From the NCBI GenBank assembly GCA_964426875.1, contig CAYRSB010000006.1, positions 21,850-85,849 on the forward strand: DNA of 64,000 bases. Reading direction: 5' to 3'. A model generated the notes under the pieces. The model saw nothing but the letters and a program-made list of their open reading frames with translations, had not been told where the DNA came from and did not search any database. Below, one piece after another: positions 24,559-34,292 of this stretch; within the stretch, counting starts at the first letter, position 1, and each line of letters begins with the position of its first letter. Position numbers and translations under genes: made by a program. The stretch comes from Caldatribacterium sp964426875 (lineage in GTDB: Bacteria; Atribacterota; Atribacteria; Atribacterales; Caldatribacteriaceae).

Positions 24559-27195
24559 TCAGCCGGTTATCTCCCCAAAAACTAAACCCCACGTTTTAAT
24601 CTCGAAGGGTTTTAATTCGTCCTCAAGAAAAGAGGAAGAAGAAAGGAGACAAATTCGTTCTTCTTCCTCAAGTAAAGAGAGCTCTTTCAAAACCAGCAAA
24701 GGAAGATTAAAGAGGATTTTAAACCTTTGAGGAAGGGGCGTGGGGTTGTACAAACGAAGAACAACCTCGTCTCTTCCCTCCCTCTGCTTGAAGGCACTCA
24801 TGACAAGATACGGGTTGTCGCACTCTAAAAGAGACCACCCTGAGGCAAGGTTGCCTCTCCCCTCGGATATTTGAAAAATCATGGGTGGCCGGTTGAAAAG
24901 GCGAGCTTCTCTGAGGATCGGAAACTCCGGGAATCGCTTGCCACTCACTACAATACCCAACTTAAAAGAGTGTTCCCCTAAACACTGGGACCCTTCAGTA
25001 GGTATAGGCCAACCGGCGTCTCCCTCGCGGGTAAGCAAGTCGTTTCTCGACAACCACCCTACCGAACGCAAAAGAGTTATCGCCAGAGTTTTTCCTCCTT
25101 CCTCAGTCCTCATAACTGCATACTCTCGCAAGCCCTGGTTCAGAACTGCAAGCATTCTCGCATCGTCTTGTAGAAGGACAAAATCATTCTGGGGACAATC
25201 TTTTACCTCAAGGTTTCTCCTAATAACCGCGAAATGCCCGTCAACAAAACAATCACAATCCCTCATCGGGGTTTCAAAAAGGAGTCGTACACGGTGATCA
25301 CGCGCGTTGTTGCAAAGATTTACCCCAAGCTCGATCCACCTCACACCTTCAACCAAACGCAACTCTATCTCTACAGGCAAAGGGACTTCTTCCCTGCTCC
25401 TTCCCTTACGATCAGACCTTAGGGAAGCGGGTATCTTCATGTCATATTTGAGCAAAACGCTTTGGACAAAGCGATCTTTTCTTCCCCAGGAAACGAGGGG
25501 ATTATCACTATATCGAACGTCATTCTCAAGACATGGGGAATAGTTGTACTCGTCCCCAGCATCGGCCGAGTCTTCAACAACAAGCCTGAGGGGCAAAAGA
25601 GTGTTGGTTGCTTTTTCTCTAATCTCGATTTTCCCCCTGTCTGAAACACGGACATCATAAAATTCATTAGTGAGAAGGAATCTTTCCTCACCCTTTGCAA
25701 GGTTCTTTTTGCCTTCTTCAGTGGGTATGACTTGATAAGTCTTGAAACCACAGGGAGGAAGACTCGCGACAAAACCTACGCGGTATCGCTGACTCCGAAG
25801 CACCACAGGTAAAGTTGAAGGAGTGGTCTTTATCAAGGTAACCCACTCTTTGCTCAGGATTTCAGGAACAATCTCCTCATCTTTATCCTTAAAGACCAGA
25901 GAGGCATGGAAACCCTTCTCGGGTACCTCGTGTTCTTGTACCTTGCCAGCCTCAAAATCAACTTCTCGCTCCTTGAAAGAGTTAAGGTGAAGATCGTACT
26001 CGAGGTATGCAGTAACCGGCCACGGATGAGGGTTGAAGACAACCACGTTATCGCCACTATCAGCCCGAAGGATACCGCTTATCGCCTCCTCAGCTTCATG
26101 GTAAAGTTTCCCAAGGACATCTTCCATTTTCCGATATCGAACCATCATCTCCTCGTGGACCGAATCAATACTGCATCCACAAATGGAATCATGTGGGGAG
26201 TTATGAAGTAAAAGCCTCCAGAGAAAATCTATGGTCTTCTTGGGATAGCAAGACCCCCACAAAAAGAGTGTCGTCCAAAGGGGTTCTACACAACCTTCAA
26301 GAATATGAGACAAAGAAGAGTGTTTCTTCTTAAGATAGACCCTCGTTGAAAGAGTCCCTTCAAGAAGATAAGCGTTGTCATCCGCTCTCCATTCCCCACG
26401 GTATACCGGTAAATCGTCCTGCAGCTCACTTTCAATACACGCCAAAAGATACGGTAAGTTGGAATGAAGAAAATGATACTCAGGCATAGCCTCTTGTAAG
26501 ACCCTAAGCTTTACAGTCAAATCAGGATCGGGTTCCACATGGTCGCTACCATTCATAAGGAGGACACAAGAAGTAGTGGCAAAGGGCAGAAGCTGTTCAA
26601 GGATTCTTTTAATTCTTGCAAGAAGCGCATCCTTGTCCGAGGGAAGGTTTGCCGCAGTTCCATATCCAAACGGCATGTACAGAGTAAGGACACGAGAACC
26701 ATCAGGTGCCTCCCACCAAAACTCGCTTGTTTTGACACCTGCCGGTACGCCTCTCCAAATAACCGCGTAGTTTATCCCGGATTTCCTAAGAATCTGAGGC
26801 ATCTGGGCGATGTGGCCGAAAGAATCGGGAAGATAACCTACCGCCATTTTTTTGCCAAATCTTTGGGCAACCCGCTGGCCGAACAAGAGGTTGCGAATAT
26901 GGGTCTCGCCACTCACCAGAAACTCATCGGGAAGTATGTACCAAGGGCCTATCAGGATGTGACCACTGGAAACAAATGCTTTGAGCTCTTCTTCCCTTTC
27001 AGGATGGATTTCCAAATAGTCCTCAAGAATGACTGTTTGTCCATCAAGCATAAAAGTTTGATAGAGATGGTCCCGATGCAAGATTTCTAAAAGATTGTCT
27101 ATGAGTCGTACAAGGCGAAAACGGAAAGAATCAAAAGATTCATACCACTCCCTATCCCAGTGAGTATGGCTAACAAAATGAAGGCACCGCCTCAT
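24559..27195 (-). CDS. glycoside hydrolase family 38 alpha-mannosidase
   Basis: Start ATG 27195 has GGAGGAG six bases upstream; 878 residues. The zinc-binding HTHWDREW is at residues 9-16, the nucleophile Asp is in LPDSFGHIAQMPQI near 140, and the second zinc pair is in SPHDSICGCSIDSVH near 340. A long beta-rich C-terminal half follows, as in all GH38 enzymes. No signal peptide, so it acts in the cytoplasm on imported oligosaccharides. It is the last gene of the 32.5-24.6 kb operon, 13 bases after a URO-D-family gene, which suggests that the importer brings in alpha-mannosides such as mannan or N-glycan fragments. Confidence 0.92.
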   Translation of the reverse strand: MRRCLHFVSHTHWDREWYESFDSFRFRLVRLIDNLLEILHRDHLYQTFMLDGQTVILEDYLEIHPEREEELKAFVSSGHILIGPWYILPDEFLVSGETHIRNLLFGQRVAQRFGKKMAVGYLPDSFGHIAQMPQILRKSGINYAVIWRGVPAGVKTSEFWWEAPDGSRVLTLYMPFGYGTAANLPSDKDALLARIKRILEQLLPFATTSCVLLMNGSDHVEPDPDLTVKLRVLQEAMPEYHFLHSNLPYLLACIESELQDDLPVYRGEWRADDNAYLLEGTLSTRVYLKKKHSSLSHILEGCVEPLWTTLFLWGSCYPKKTIDFLWRLLLHNSPHDSICGCSIDSVHEEMMVRYRKMEDVLGKLYHEAEEAISGILRADSGDNVVVFNPHPWPVTAYLEYDLHLNSFKEREVDFEAGKVQEHEVPEKGFHASLVFKDKDEEIVPEILSKEWVTLIKTTPSTLPVVLRSQRYRVGFVASLPPCGFKTYQVIPTEEGKKNLAKGEERFLLTNEFYDVRVSDRGKIEIREKATNTLLPLRLVVEDSADAGDEYNYSPCLENDVRYSDNPLVSWGRKDRFVQSVLLKYDMKIPASLRSDRKGRSREEVPLPVEIELRLVEGVRWIELGVNLCNNARDHRVRLLFETPMRDCDCFVDGHFAVIRRNLEVKDCPQNDFVLLQDDARMLAVLNQGLREYAVMRTEEGGKTLAITLLRSVGWLSRNDLLTREGDAGWPIPTEGSQCLGEHSFKLGIVVSGKRFPEFPILREARLFNRPPMIFQISEGRGNLASGWSLLECDNPYLVMSAFKQREGRDEVVLRLYNPTPLPQRFKILFNLPLLVLKELSLLEEEERICLLSSSSFLEDELKPFEIKTWGLVFGEITG

Positions 27196-27208
27196 TGCTT
27201 TCTCCTCC

Positions 27209-28309
27209 TTAAAATTGAACCCCACCTCTGTCGGCGATTGTCTTCAACAGGTCAATATCCAGGGGGTACCATCCATACCTTTCAGCAAACTCAACCATGG
27301 CCAAAACATTTTCTGTCGGCACGCCGTGGTGAATGCTGTGATCGGAAGCCAAGACATAACGTCCTTTTAGCCCTGCAATTAAAGCGCACTCTGCCGCCTC
27401 AGCCATGACATCCTCAGGGTTTCCCAAGACAAGCGTGGTTTTATTATTCACATTTCCTATGAGGCACAACTCCGGATACACCTCCCTCAAAAGACCTATA
27501 TTCATGCCTGCCTCGCGCTCCGCTGGATGGTACCCACTGATACCCATCCTCACGATATCACCCAAGATTACGTCAATCTTTCCATCACTGTGGAATACAA
27601 TCGGAACCCCCAAGGGTAAAAGGGCCCTAACCTGTTCTGCCAGGAAAGGAATAACAAAGTCCCTCAATTGCTCTGGAGACATAAAGAGACCGCTTTTAAA
27701 ACCCAGGTCATCAGAAATGAGCAACACGTCCGCCCCCGCCTCAACCACCTCCTTACCTGCCTCGACAAAGAAATTGGTACACTTTTCCAGGACTTCTCTA
27801 ACCAGCGGCGGATCGTCATAAAGAAGAACAAGCATGTTCTCGAGGCCTAAAATGAGCCATGCTGCAGTAAAGGGACCCGAAATGCCCCCAAAGACAGCTA
27901 TTTCACCCCCTGCCTTCCGAACTGCCTCCCGAATTTCCTTAGTTCTATGTGGAAGGTGAGGGTCGGGAAAAAGGTAACTCTTCCAATCCTCCCGATTCTT
28001 TACTGGGAATGCAACAGGCGGATCAATAGGCCAGGAGGCTCTGCAATCCACCTGATAGGTGGTACCCCACTCATCCCTGTAAGTGTTTTCTCCAAGATAT
28101 TCTCTCCTATATCCCCCAAAAGGAATAAAAACAGCATCAAGACGAAGGGCAAAGGCAAGGTCGACTACATCCTCAAAGTTATACAAATCGGGTTTCCTAC
28201 CCAGAATATCTTGGAAAAGTTTCTGGCTGAAGAGGAAATCGAAAACAGGAATGCGTTCAGGAACAATACCGTGTAAAGCTTTAAGAATTCTCTCACGTGG
28301 ATTTTCCAA
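27209..28309 (-). CDS. uroporphyrinogen decarboxylase-family protein, in a sugar operon (function unknown)
   Basis: A 366-residue URO-D fold protein. It has RERILKALHGIVPERIPV at the start, VFGGISGPFTAAWLILGLENM, PIVFHSDGKIDVILGDI and LIGNVNNKTTLVLGNPEDV, typical of the branch that includes methylamine and methanol corrinoid methyltransferases rather than true HemE. The His of FHSDG could bind zinc. Start is TTG 28309, six bases after GGGGGAAG. It overlaps the next URO-D-family gene upstream by 17 bases. No corrinoid protein is nearby. Its place between a sugar permease and a mannosidase suggests a sugar-related role that I cannot name. Confidence 0.8.
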   Translation of the reverse strand: MENPRERILKALHGIVPERIPVFDFLFSQKLFQDILGRKPDLYNFEDVVDLAFALRLDAVFIPFGGYRREYLGENTYRDEWGTTYQVDCRASWPIDPPVAFPVKNREDWKSYLFPDPHLPHRTKEIREAVRKAGGEIAVFGGISGPFTAAWLILGLENMLVLLYDDPPLVREVLEKCTNFFVEAGKEVVEAGADVLLISDDLGFKSGLFMSPEQLRDFVIPFLAEQVRALLPLGVPIVFHSDGKIDVILGDIVRMGISGYHPAEREAGMNIGLLREVYPELCLIGNVNNKTTLVLGNPEDVMAEAAECALIAGLKGRYVLASDHSIHHGVPTENVLAMVEFAERYGWYPLDIDLLKTIADRGGVQF

Positions 28310-29420
28310 ACCGGGCTTCCCCCCTGTTCCAGATCTCCACCATCTCTGCTACCCTTCTCACCCTCTCAATCTCTCCAAGAGGTGGAAGTTCATCGGAAAT
28401 CCCCAAGATTATTCTCGGATGAAAGAGCCTAAGAACTCTTTCCGTGTAGAATTCCAATTCCTCAATACTGTAATCGGAGAGGAAAAGGAGCGCAGGAATG
28501 CCATCCAGAATGACCTTGTCTCCAATTGCCTCTTTAAGCTCTTCCAGGCTCACATCCCCTTGGGGAAACGGAGTTACTCCTTCTATACCGTCAAATGGCA
28601 AATCGGGGATATATCGAAGAAGAGGTCGCAACCGACCATCAATATGGATGTGACAGTACTTTCCAGCATTGTGAAGCTCTTCCGCTCTTTGCCTGTAGTA
28701 GGGGAGAAGGTACTTTTCAAACACCGGAGGCGGATTAAAGTGAGCATCGACGTTTTCTCCAAAGTTCAAAATCTTCACTGGACACGCGGCAAGCACTGCA
28801 AAAAGGGCATCCTCACTTTCTTCGGCTCTCTTGAGGTACTCTTGTAATCTCTGGGGATAATCATGCAGCAAGATAAAGGTACTTTCAACTCCCGCATACT
28901 CAAGGAGCAACTTCTGGAAGGGTGATCTACCCCAGTAAAACTGAACCTCTCCAAGATCCCCAATTGCGACTTTTGCCTCCTCATAAAGCGCCTCGTTAAA
29001 GCGATAACGGGTATGGACCAAGACATACTCCATCACTGCTAAGTCCTCCGCTTTCTTAATGGGATACTCCACATAGTGCCAGGAACATCCCCACTCTCCT
29101 AATCTTTTCCGACCGTGAAGAGCCCCCTTAGGGGAGTGGATAACGACGTCCACGAAGCCATTTTCTTGTCTTTCCTCTATGCGTACCCCACTATCGTACT
29201 CGCAGAGGACATAATCCTGAAAAGAAGCGGTTCCTCCACCAAAGTAATACCGAATCGAAGCACCCAAACAACAATAAAGTTGAGTAAGAGAGAGGTTGCG
29301 GTACTCCTCGGGAACGAGATCCAGTACACTGTTGACCTTATACCAGTGCTCAAGACGTGGCTGCCAAACAATGATAGAGTTTTTCCCCTCAAAGGTCCTT
29401 AGAACCTCTTTTCTCCACAC
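28293..29420 (-). CDS. second uroporphyrinogen decarboxylase-family protein (divergent)
   Basis: GTG 29420 after AGGGAG gives 375 residues; the longer frame overlaps the permease. The sequence is more distant from HemE than its neighbour, but shares the barrel layout: FYWGRSPFQKLLLEYAG, KILNFGENVDAHFNPPPVFEKYLLPYY, CHIHIDGRLRPLLRYI, DGIEGVTPFPQGD, ILGISDELPP. CHIHIDG corresponds to the FHSDG of the neighbour. Two adjacent paralogues in one sugar operon suggest a pair working together or in sequence. Activity is unknown. Confidence 0.75.
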   Translation of the reverse strand: MWRKEVLRTFEGKNSIIVWQPRLEHWYKVNSVLDLVPEEYRNLSLTQLYCCLGASIRYYFGGGTASFQDYVLCEYDSGVRIEERQENGFVDVVIHSPKGALHGRKRLGEWGCSWHYVEYPIKKAEDLAVMEYVLVHTRYRFNEALYEEAKVAIGDLGEVQFYWGRSPFQKLLLEYAGVESTFILLHDYPQRLQEYLKRAEESEDALFAVLAACPVKILNFGENVDAHFNPPPVFEKYLLPYYRQRAEELHNAGKYCHIHIDGRLRPLLRYIPDLPFDGIEGVTPFPQGDVSLEELKEAIGDKVILDGIPALLFLSDYSIEELEFYTERVLRLFHPRIILGISDELPPLGEIERVRRVAEMVEIWNRGEARFGKST

Positions 29421-29434
29421 GGTGAATTTTCTCC

Positions 29435-30241
29435 CTATTTCAGCATTTGGCCAAACAAGCCGGCAATGAACCACCTTTGAAAGAAAAGGAAAAGGATAAC
29501 CGGAGGAGCCAACGCTACCACACCGGCAGCAGTCAGGCCACCCCAGTACGTACCCCAGGTTCCTATGAAAGCGAGAATACCCTGGGGAAGAACTCGTAGG
29601 GCCGGCTTTGTGATAAGAGCCGAAGCATAAAGGTAATTATTCCAGGTTGTGATGAAGACAAAAATAGTAACAGCCACTAACCCTGGAATCATAAGGGGCA
29701 TCGTGATCCGAGCAATAACTTGCAGGCGAGAACAACCATCAACGAGTGCCGCCTCTTCTATTTCCACTGGGACTTCCAGAAGAAAATTACGCAGCATCCA
29801 AATAGCAAGGGGCAAGTTAAAAACCGAGTTCACAACAACCAACCCTAAGTGTCTGTTGTAAAGCCCAAGTCGATTCAGGTAGGATACGAGAGGAACTAAA
29901 ACTGCAATGAGAGGTAAAAGAGGAAAAACGAGAAACAAAAAGCTCAGTTCCTTTCCGGGGAAAGTAAAGCGAGCCAATGCATAGCCTCCCAAAATGGCCA
30001 AGGGCAAGGTTATGATTATGGTCCCTATGGTTACAACCACGCTGTTCCTCGTGTAATTAAGGAACTCTGGGCGAGAAAATATATAGTGATAATGTTCCAC
30101 AGTTATCCGGCTGGGCAGAAAGGAAACCTCATAGCGAGGAGTCAAAGAAACTTTCAGCCCCCAGAGGAGTGGAAAAAGAACAAAAGCGGCTATAAGGATC
30201 AATCCTACCCACTTCGCAATTACTCTCGGTTTAACCCTCAT
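29435..30241 (-). CDS. sugar ABC transporter permease, MalG type
   Basis: A 268-residue permease with about six membrane segments and the EAA loop EEAALVDGCSRLQVIARITMP. Its ATG overlaps the stop of the MalF-type gene by four bases. Part of the operon that ends with the GH38 mannosidase. As in the first importer, no ATPase gene is present. Confidence 0.9.
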   Translation of the reverse strand: MRVKPRVIAKWVGLILIAAFVLFPLLWGLKVSLTPRYEVSFLPSRITVEHYHYIFSRPEFLNYTRNSVVVTIGTIIITLPLAILGGYALARFTFPGKELSFLFLVFPLLPLIAVLVPLVSYLNRLGLYNRHLGLVVVNSVFNLPLAIWMLRNFLLEVPVEIEEAALVDGCSRLQVIARITMPLMIPGLVAVTIFVFITTWNNYLYASALITKPALRVLPQGILAFIGTWGTYWGGLTAAGVVALAPPVILFLFFQRWFIAGLFGQMLK

Positions 30242-31167
30242 GTTTCTTCTCTTGCCATTAATCTAAGATAGACCAGCATGAAGATGAGACTAATTCCAAG
30301 CAAAATCATCCCAATAGCAGCACCGAGGTTAAGATTGAAGTTTACAAAGGCGTCCTTGAAAAGTCTTACTGCCAAAACTTCCGTTGAGTAACCCGGTCCA
30401 CCTCGAGTCAAAGCGTAAACCGTCTCTGCATCTTGCAAGGTCCACATGGTGATGATGAGCATGGACAGAGCAAGATGAATCTTAGTCAGTGGAAAGGTAA
30501 TCTTTGAAAAGAGTTGCCAAGAGGAAGCACCATCCACGCGGGCCGCTTCGTACAGCTCAAGGGGTATAGCAGTTATTCCAGCTGCAAGGAACAACATAAT
30601 AAAAGAAAAAGAACGCCAAAAACTGTGTCCGACAATGGTCCACATAGCAAGGGTGGGATTGGCCAAAATTACCGGGCGATTCCCAAGAATCCTTGCAAGC
30701 AAAAATGTCATCGGACCGCTCGATGCATCCGTTAAAGAAAGGAAAATGACAGAGCTAACCACCGGGGCAGTGATAAAGGGGAGTAAAAACAGAGCTCTGA
30801 ACACAGAAATTCCCCTGAGCTCGGGGCTGGTTATAAGAATAGCTGCAGAGTAGGCCAGGGGAACAGACAGAGAGAGATTACCCAAAACATAAAGTAAAGA
30901 AAGCCTCATGTTGTTCAGAAAGCGAGCTTCTCGAAAGAGAAGAGTAAAATTCCCTACGCCCACAAACCTTGCTTCTCCACCCAGCGTAGACTGCTGCAGA
31001 CTTAAAAGCAAACCGGACACGATGGGAAAAACTAAGAAGATCAAAGTAAGAACAAAACTCGGAAAGAGAAAAGTATACGGGACCTGATACCTCTTGAGAA
31101 AGTACCAGATCCCATATACCTTTTGTGCCCGATAATCCGTAGTACCTATCCCTTCTATTTCTCCCAC
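30238..31167 (-). CDS. sugar ABC transporter permease, MalF type
   Basis: A 309-residue permease; hydrophobic segments begin near residue 30 after a polar N-terminus. The EAA loop is ELYEAARVDGASSWQLFSKITFP. It starts 13 bases after the binding-protein stop, with GTG as the apparent start. It forms a heterodimer channel with the downstream MalG-type protein. Confidence 0.9.
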   Translation of the reverse strand: MGEIEGIGTTDYRAQKVYGIWYFLKRYQVPYTFLFPSFVLTLIFLVFPIVSGLLLSLQQSTLGGEARFVGVGNFTLLFREARFLNNMRLSLLYVLGNLSLSVPLAYSAAILITSPELRGISVFRALFLLPFITAPVVSSVIFLSLTDASSGPMTFLLARILGNRPVILANPTLAMWTIVGHSFWRSFSFIMLFLAAGITAIPLELYEAARVDGASSWQLFSKITFPLTKIHLALSMLIITMWTLQDAETVYALTRGGPGYSTEVLAVRLFKDAFVNFNLNLGAAIGMILLGISLIFMLVYLRLMAREET

Positions 31168-31180
31168 CCTGGCTTAGGCC

Positions 31181-32491
31181 TCACTCACCGGCAAACTTTG
31201 CGTTGTACTCATCTTCAAACTTTTTGAGCGTCTCAGGAATAGGAGCCTTCATGGCAAAGATTTCTTGGAGGCAAGCAGCAACCGTATCTGCCAAGTCCCC
31301 GTAGTGAGCGGTAGGAGGCATGGGACGGCCGTTTCTTGCTGCTTCTAACCACTTTTGATAGAAGGGTGTTTTGTATTCTGGTCTATCCCAGAGGCTCAAC
31401 AGTGCCGGGAGACCTGCATCAGGATACTCGATTAAAAGCTCCGGTCGAAGCATTGTCTCGATGAATTTCCAGGATTCTTCAGGATGTTCGCTAAGTGCAT
31501 GAATAGATATGTTCCAGGCATTAGTAAATTGAGCTCGATACTTCGTAGGAGTAGGGTAAACATCGGCTATCGTAGCTTGACCTTCGGGAGTGGGAGGAAA
31601 TATGCCCTTTACCCAGCCTTTCTCTTCAAGTGGTCCAATCCAGTAGCTTCCATAACCTTCAGCCTGTGCAAGCCTTTCGTTTAGGAAAGACATCATAATC
31701 ACGTCGTCATACGTACCGCTTATGGACCACTCAGGCGTAACTTTGTGGGTGTATATCAGGTCAAAGAGAAATTGGGCAGCCGCAACACCAGCCTCGGAAG
31801 CAAAAATGGCCTTCTTCGTCTCTTTGTCCCAAAGTTCTCCATCGAAGTGCCAGATATAGGGAGCAAAATAAAGCTCAATCGTGGCTCTTGAGGGACCAAA
31901 ATACATCCCCAGACCGTAAACGTCAACAGTTCCATCCCCATCGACGTCCTGGGTAAGCTTTTTGGAATATGCGACTAGCTCGTCGAGGTTACTCGGTGTC
32001 TTGTCAGGGTCCAAACCCACCTTCTCATACATGTCCCTGCGATACACTATGGTTCGAGTATGAATGCCCAAAGGAAGACCCCACGGAAACGCCGATCTCC
32101 AAACGGGGCTCCAGGCAATATCATCAAGGCGTTCCTTTGGCCACTGGGCGACATAATTGCTTATGTCGAGCAAATCCCTGGCTACTTCGTGGAACCCGTA
32201 ATACTGCGGAGAAGAGTATATAACGTCGTGGGAGATACCTGCGCGATAGTCTCGAAGAGATTTTAAGTCCAATTCATCCCATTTGATCCATTCAAATTCA
32301 ACCTTAATTCCCGGGTTTTCCCCTTCAAAAATGGATTTCACCTTTTCCAACCACTGCATATTCATCACATGTGCTGGGCCTGCAGCTGGATCATAAAAGT
32401 GGGCAACTCTGATGGTGACCTGAGCGCTTCCCCATGCAGGAATCAAAAACAGAATCCCAAGGACCATCACCACTAACAGCTTCCTAAACAT
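31181..32491 (-). CDS. extracellular sugar-binding protein of the mannoside ABC importer (family 1)
   Basis: A 436-residue binding protein with a Sec signal peptide (core about 5-20, cleavage near WGSAQ) and no lipobox. ATG 32491 follows GGAGGAGG. The mature part starts VTIRVAHFYDPAAGPAHVMNMQWLEKVKSIF, a family 1 pattern, and contains GVKGIF-like and MRPELLIEYPD segments. It leads the operon SBP-MalF-MalG-two URO-D-like-GH38. A consensus promoter lies 43 bases upstream. Mannose-containing oligosaccharides are the likely ligand by context. Confidence 0.88.
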   Translation of the reverse strand: MFRKLLVVMVLGILFLIPAWGSAQVTIRVAHFYDPAAGPAHVMNMQWLEKVKSIFEGENPGIKVEFEWIKWDELDLKSLRDYRAGISHDVIYSSPQYYGFHEVARDLLDISNYVAQWPKERLDDIAWSPVWRSAFPWGLPLGIHTRTIVYRRDMYEKVGLDPDKTPSNLDELVAYSKKLTQDVDGDGTVDVYGLGMYFGPSRATIELYFAPYIWHFDGELWDKETKKAIFASEAGVAAAQFLFDLIYTHKVTPEWSISGTYDDVIMMSFLNERLAQAEGYGSYWIGPLEEKGWVKGIFPPTPEGQATIADVYPTPTKYRAQFTNAWNISIHALSEHPEESWKFIETMLRPELLIEYPDAGLPALLSLWDRPEYKTPFYQKWLEAARNGRPMPPTAHYGDLADTVAACLQEIFAMKAPIPETLKKFEDEYNAKFAGE

Positions 32492-32533
32492 ACAACCTCC
32501 TCCCCTATGCAGAAGTAATTACTATCAATATAC

Positions 32534-32563
32534 ATTATAGATTAGATGAGCAACCCTCGTCAA
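32534..32563 (-). promoter_or_regulatory. promoter of the mannoside importer operon
   Basis: TTGACG (32563-32558), 18 bases, TATAAT (32539-32534) on the minus strand. Confidence 0.75.
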
Positions 32564-33024
32564 CAAAGCTGGTAGTATTCCAGGAATGGTGTCTTTAAAG
32601 CAACACAGTAGCCTTTCTGAAAAGGGGCAAAGAAAGGAGGAAGGTTCCCATGCGAAGAGAAAACTACAAGGAAATTTTCACCCTCCATGGTCCCTCTCCT
32701 GGACTTGCCGGTTCTCCGGGTTAGGGAAGGAACATTTCGTCCCCTTATTCTCCCCAAAAGAAGAGCTTTCTTAGAGCTCTCTTGCCACCTAACTCTTGAG
32801 CCTTTGGGGTGAGTACCTAAGTTATCCCCCGGTTTTTAGAGGGAATCTACGGAGCCTCTTACTCTCCTCAGAGCATCTTCCTCTTTGCTGCAGTCGTTGA
32901 GGAAGAGGTGTACACCCAAATCCTGCAGGAAACCCGGGAAAATTTAGGAGTTCTAAAGTTCAAACACACATAAATAAGCGAATTTTATCTTTGGCTCACT
33001 CTCCTGACATCGAGAGGATGAGCT
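32564..33024. other. gene-free stretch between the mannoside operon and hepT
   Basis: Only short frames without ribosome sites (for example 32560-32757 minus). Around 32890-32990 the minus strand reads PGFLQDLGVHLFLNDCSKEEDALRRV in one frame, which may be a gene remnant of unknown family. I see no RNA gene or promoter beyond the one listed. Confidence 0.35.
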
Positions 33025-33447
33025 TCACTGGCAAAAATCCTGATGCAAAAAACGAAGAATTGCGTCCCGAAATGCCTCGAAAGAGGCAAAACCCTGAGTG
33101 ACCATTTCATAAACAACCTGATCGTCAAGATGGCCATACGCATGTACCAGGATATTGCGAAAGGCTTTCATTCTTCGCAAAATCTGTCGCAAATCCGGCT
33201 GGATAATGTGAGCTTTTTCAAGTTTTTCAAATAGATCTTCTTCAGCCGGCAAACCCAACCGCAAATCTCGTACCAGAAGATAACAGGTATCGATGACCGC
33301 CTCAATGGAAATTTGTAACAGGCATTCGCAGGCTCGTTTTTTCTCGATTTTCTGGAATTCTTCAAAACTCCGGGGCAAAATTTCACGGAGCTCCGCAAGA
33401 TACTCTTCGAGTTCTGTTAATTTTCCAAGAACCCTTTCACGATCCAC
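33025..33447 (-). CDS. hepT: HepT-like HEPN ribonuclease toxin (DUF86)
   Basis: GTG 33447 is preceded by GAAGGG at seven bases and overlaps the mntA end by 11 bases, giving 140 residues. The all-helical protein carries the HEPN RNase motif RX4HXY in MKAFRNILVHAYGH near residue 105. In characterised MntA/HepT systems HepT cleaves RNA and MntA silences it by AMPylating a Tyr at that motif; the Tyr is present. Typical length. Paired with mntA immediately upstream. Confidence 0.88.
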   Translation of the reverse strand: MDRERVLGKLTELEEYLAELREILPRSFEEFQKIEKKRACECLLQISIEAVIDTCYLLVRDLRLGLPAEEDLFEKLEKAHIIQPDLRQILRRMKAFRNILVHAYGHLDDQVVYEMVTQGFASFEAFRDAILRFLHQDFCQ

Positions 33448-33856
33448 GGGTAATCCCTTCAAGATAATCGTAATACATATGTTTAAAGTCTTCAAAGGCC
33501 CTGACTGTACAGTAGGCCAGTTCATAGAGGGCATCATCATCACGAGTATAGAGAACCTTTCCTTCCTTGAGCACTTTTCTTCGGATATAGAGGGGCAAGA
33601 GTTGAAACACCTGGATATCGAGCTGGGGAAACTCGGCGAGGTAATCCAGGCGTTTGTGCATCATTTCTGTGCGACTCACACTCTGCTCAAAAAAAACAAG
33701 GCATACATCGATATCAGACAGCGGCCCTCTTTCTTTCCGGGCATAACTTCCAAAGAGGATGACCGCCAGGACGTGAGGATCCTCTTTAACTCTCTTCATA
33801 AATTTCCTCAACGCCACTGCGGCCTGCCCGGAAAGACCCTTTTCAAAAGTCACCAA
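33437..33856 (-). CDS. mntA: MntA-like nucleotidyltransferase antitoxin
   Basis: The frame runs open to 33994, but the upstream part is a shadow of an SDR relic. AAAGGAG lies six bases before TTG 33856 (GTG 33853 is the alternative), giving about 139 residues, the family size. The minimal nucleotidyltransferase motif is LFGSYARKERGPLSDIDVCL, that is GSX10DXD, with a third Asp in FPQLDIQVF. It should transfer AMP to HepT. It starts directly behind the decayed SDR, which suggests the pair arrived after or during the decay. Confidence 0.85.
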   Translation of the reverse strand: MVTFEKGLSGQAAVALRKFMKRVKEDPHVLAVILFGSYARKERGPLSDIDVCLVFFEQSVSRTEMMHKRLDYLAEFPQLDIQVFQLLPLYIRRKVLKEGKVLYTRDDDALYELAYCTVRAFEDFKHMYYDYLEGITRGS

Positions 33857-33889
33857 AGTCCACTCCTTTCCTATAAAACCCATTGTATC

Positions 33890-34255
33890 ACATGGAGTGA
33901 AAACCTCATTGGTGAACGAGATGCGTGCTATCCCAATCTCGACGCCGGAGACAGAAACCAGAGGACCGTACTCAAAGGGTCTTCTGAACTCCAAAGCGTC
34001 TACAGGGGTATGGGCAAGTACTGCTTCCTCCTGAGGCGTCGGTGTGCCATCTTGTTGATAAAGAGGGCATAGTTCCGTTTGGTGACAAAAAATCCTGACG
34101 CCAGTGCATTTACCCTACACTTTTGGGGTGAACTCGCAGGCGTATACACCGTTAGCCATCAGGTGAAATTGCTCACCGCGGCCTTTGGCTCTTGATATCC
34201 CACCACCTGGTAATTGGTTGCAGTGCAACCATATACCGAGCCACCACCTGCCCCT
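33890..34255 (-). pseudogene. relic of a mannonate-oxidoreductase-like SDR
   Basis: In shifting minus-strand frames the region reads PITRVVGY, KAAVSNFT, VNALASGFFVTKRNYALF, LAHTP, RRFG and LSTVLWFLSPAS, each matching the C-terminal half of the intact SDR at 13615. It has several frameshifts and stops and lacks the nucleotide-binding half. It is diverged, so much older than the perfect 481-bp repeat. Confidence 0.8.
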
Positions 34256-34292
34256 GTAACTACTTCCTCTACATTTTCTTTTTGCAGAATGT

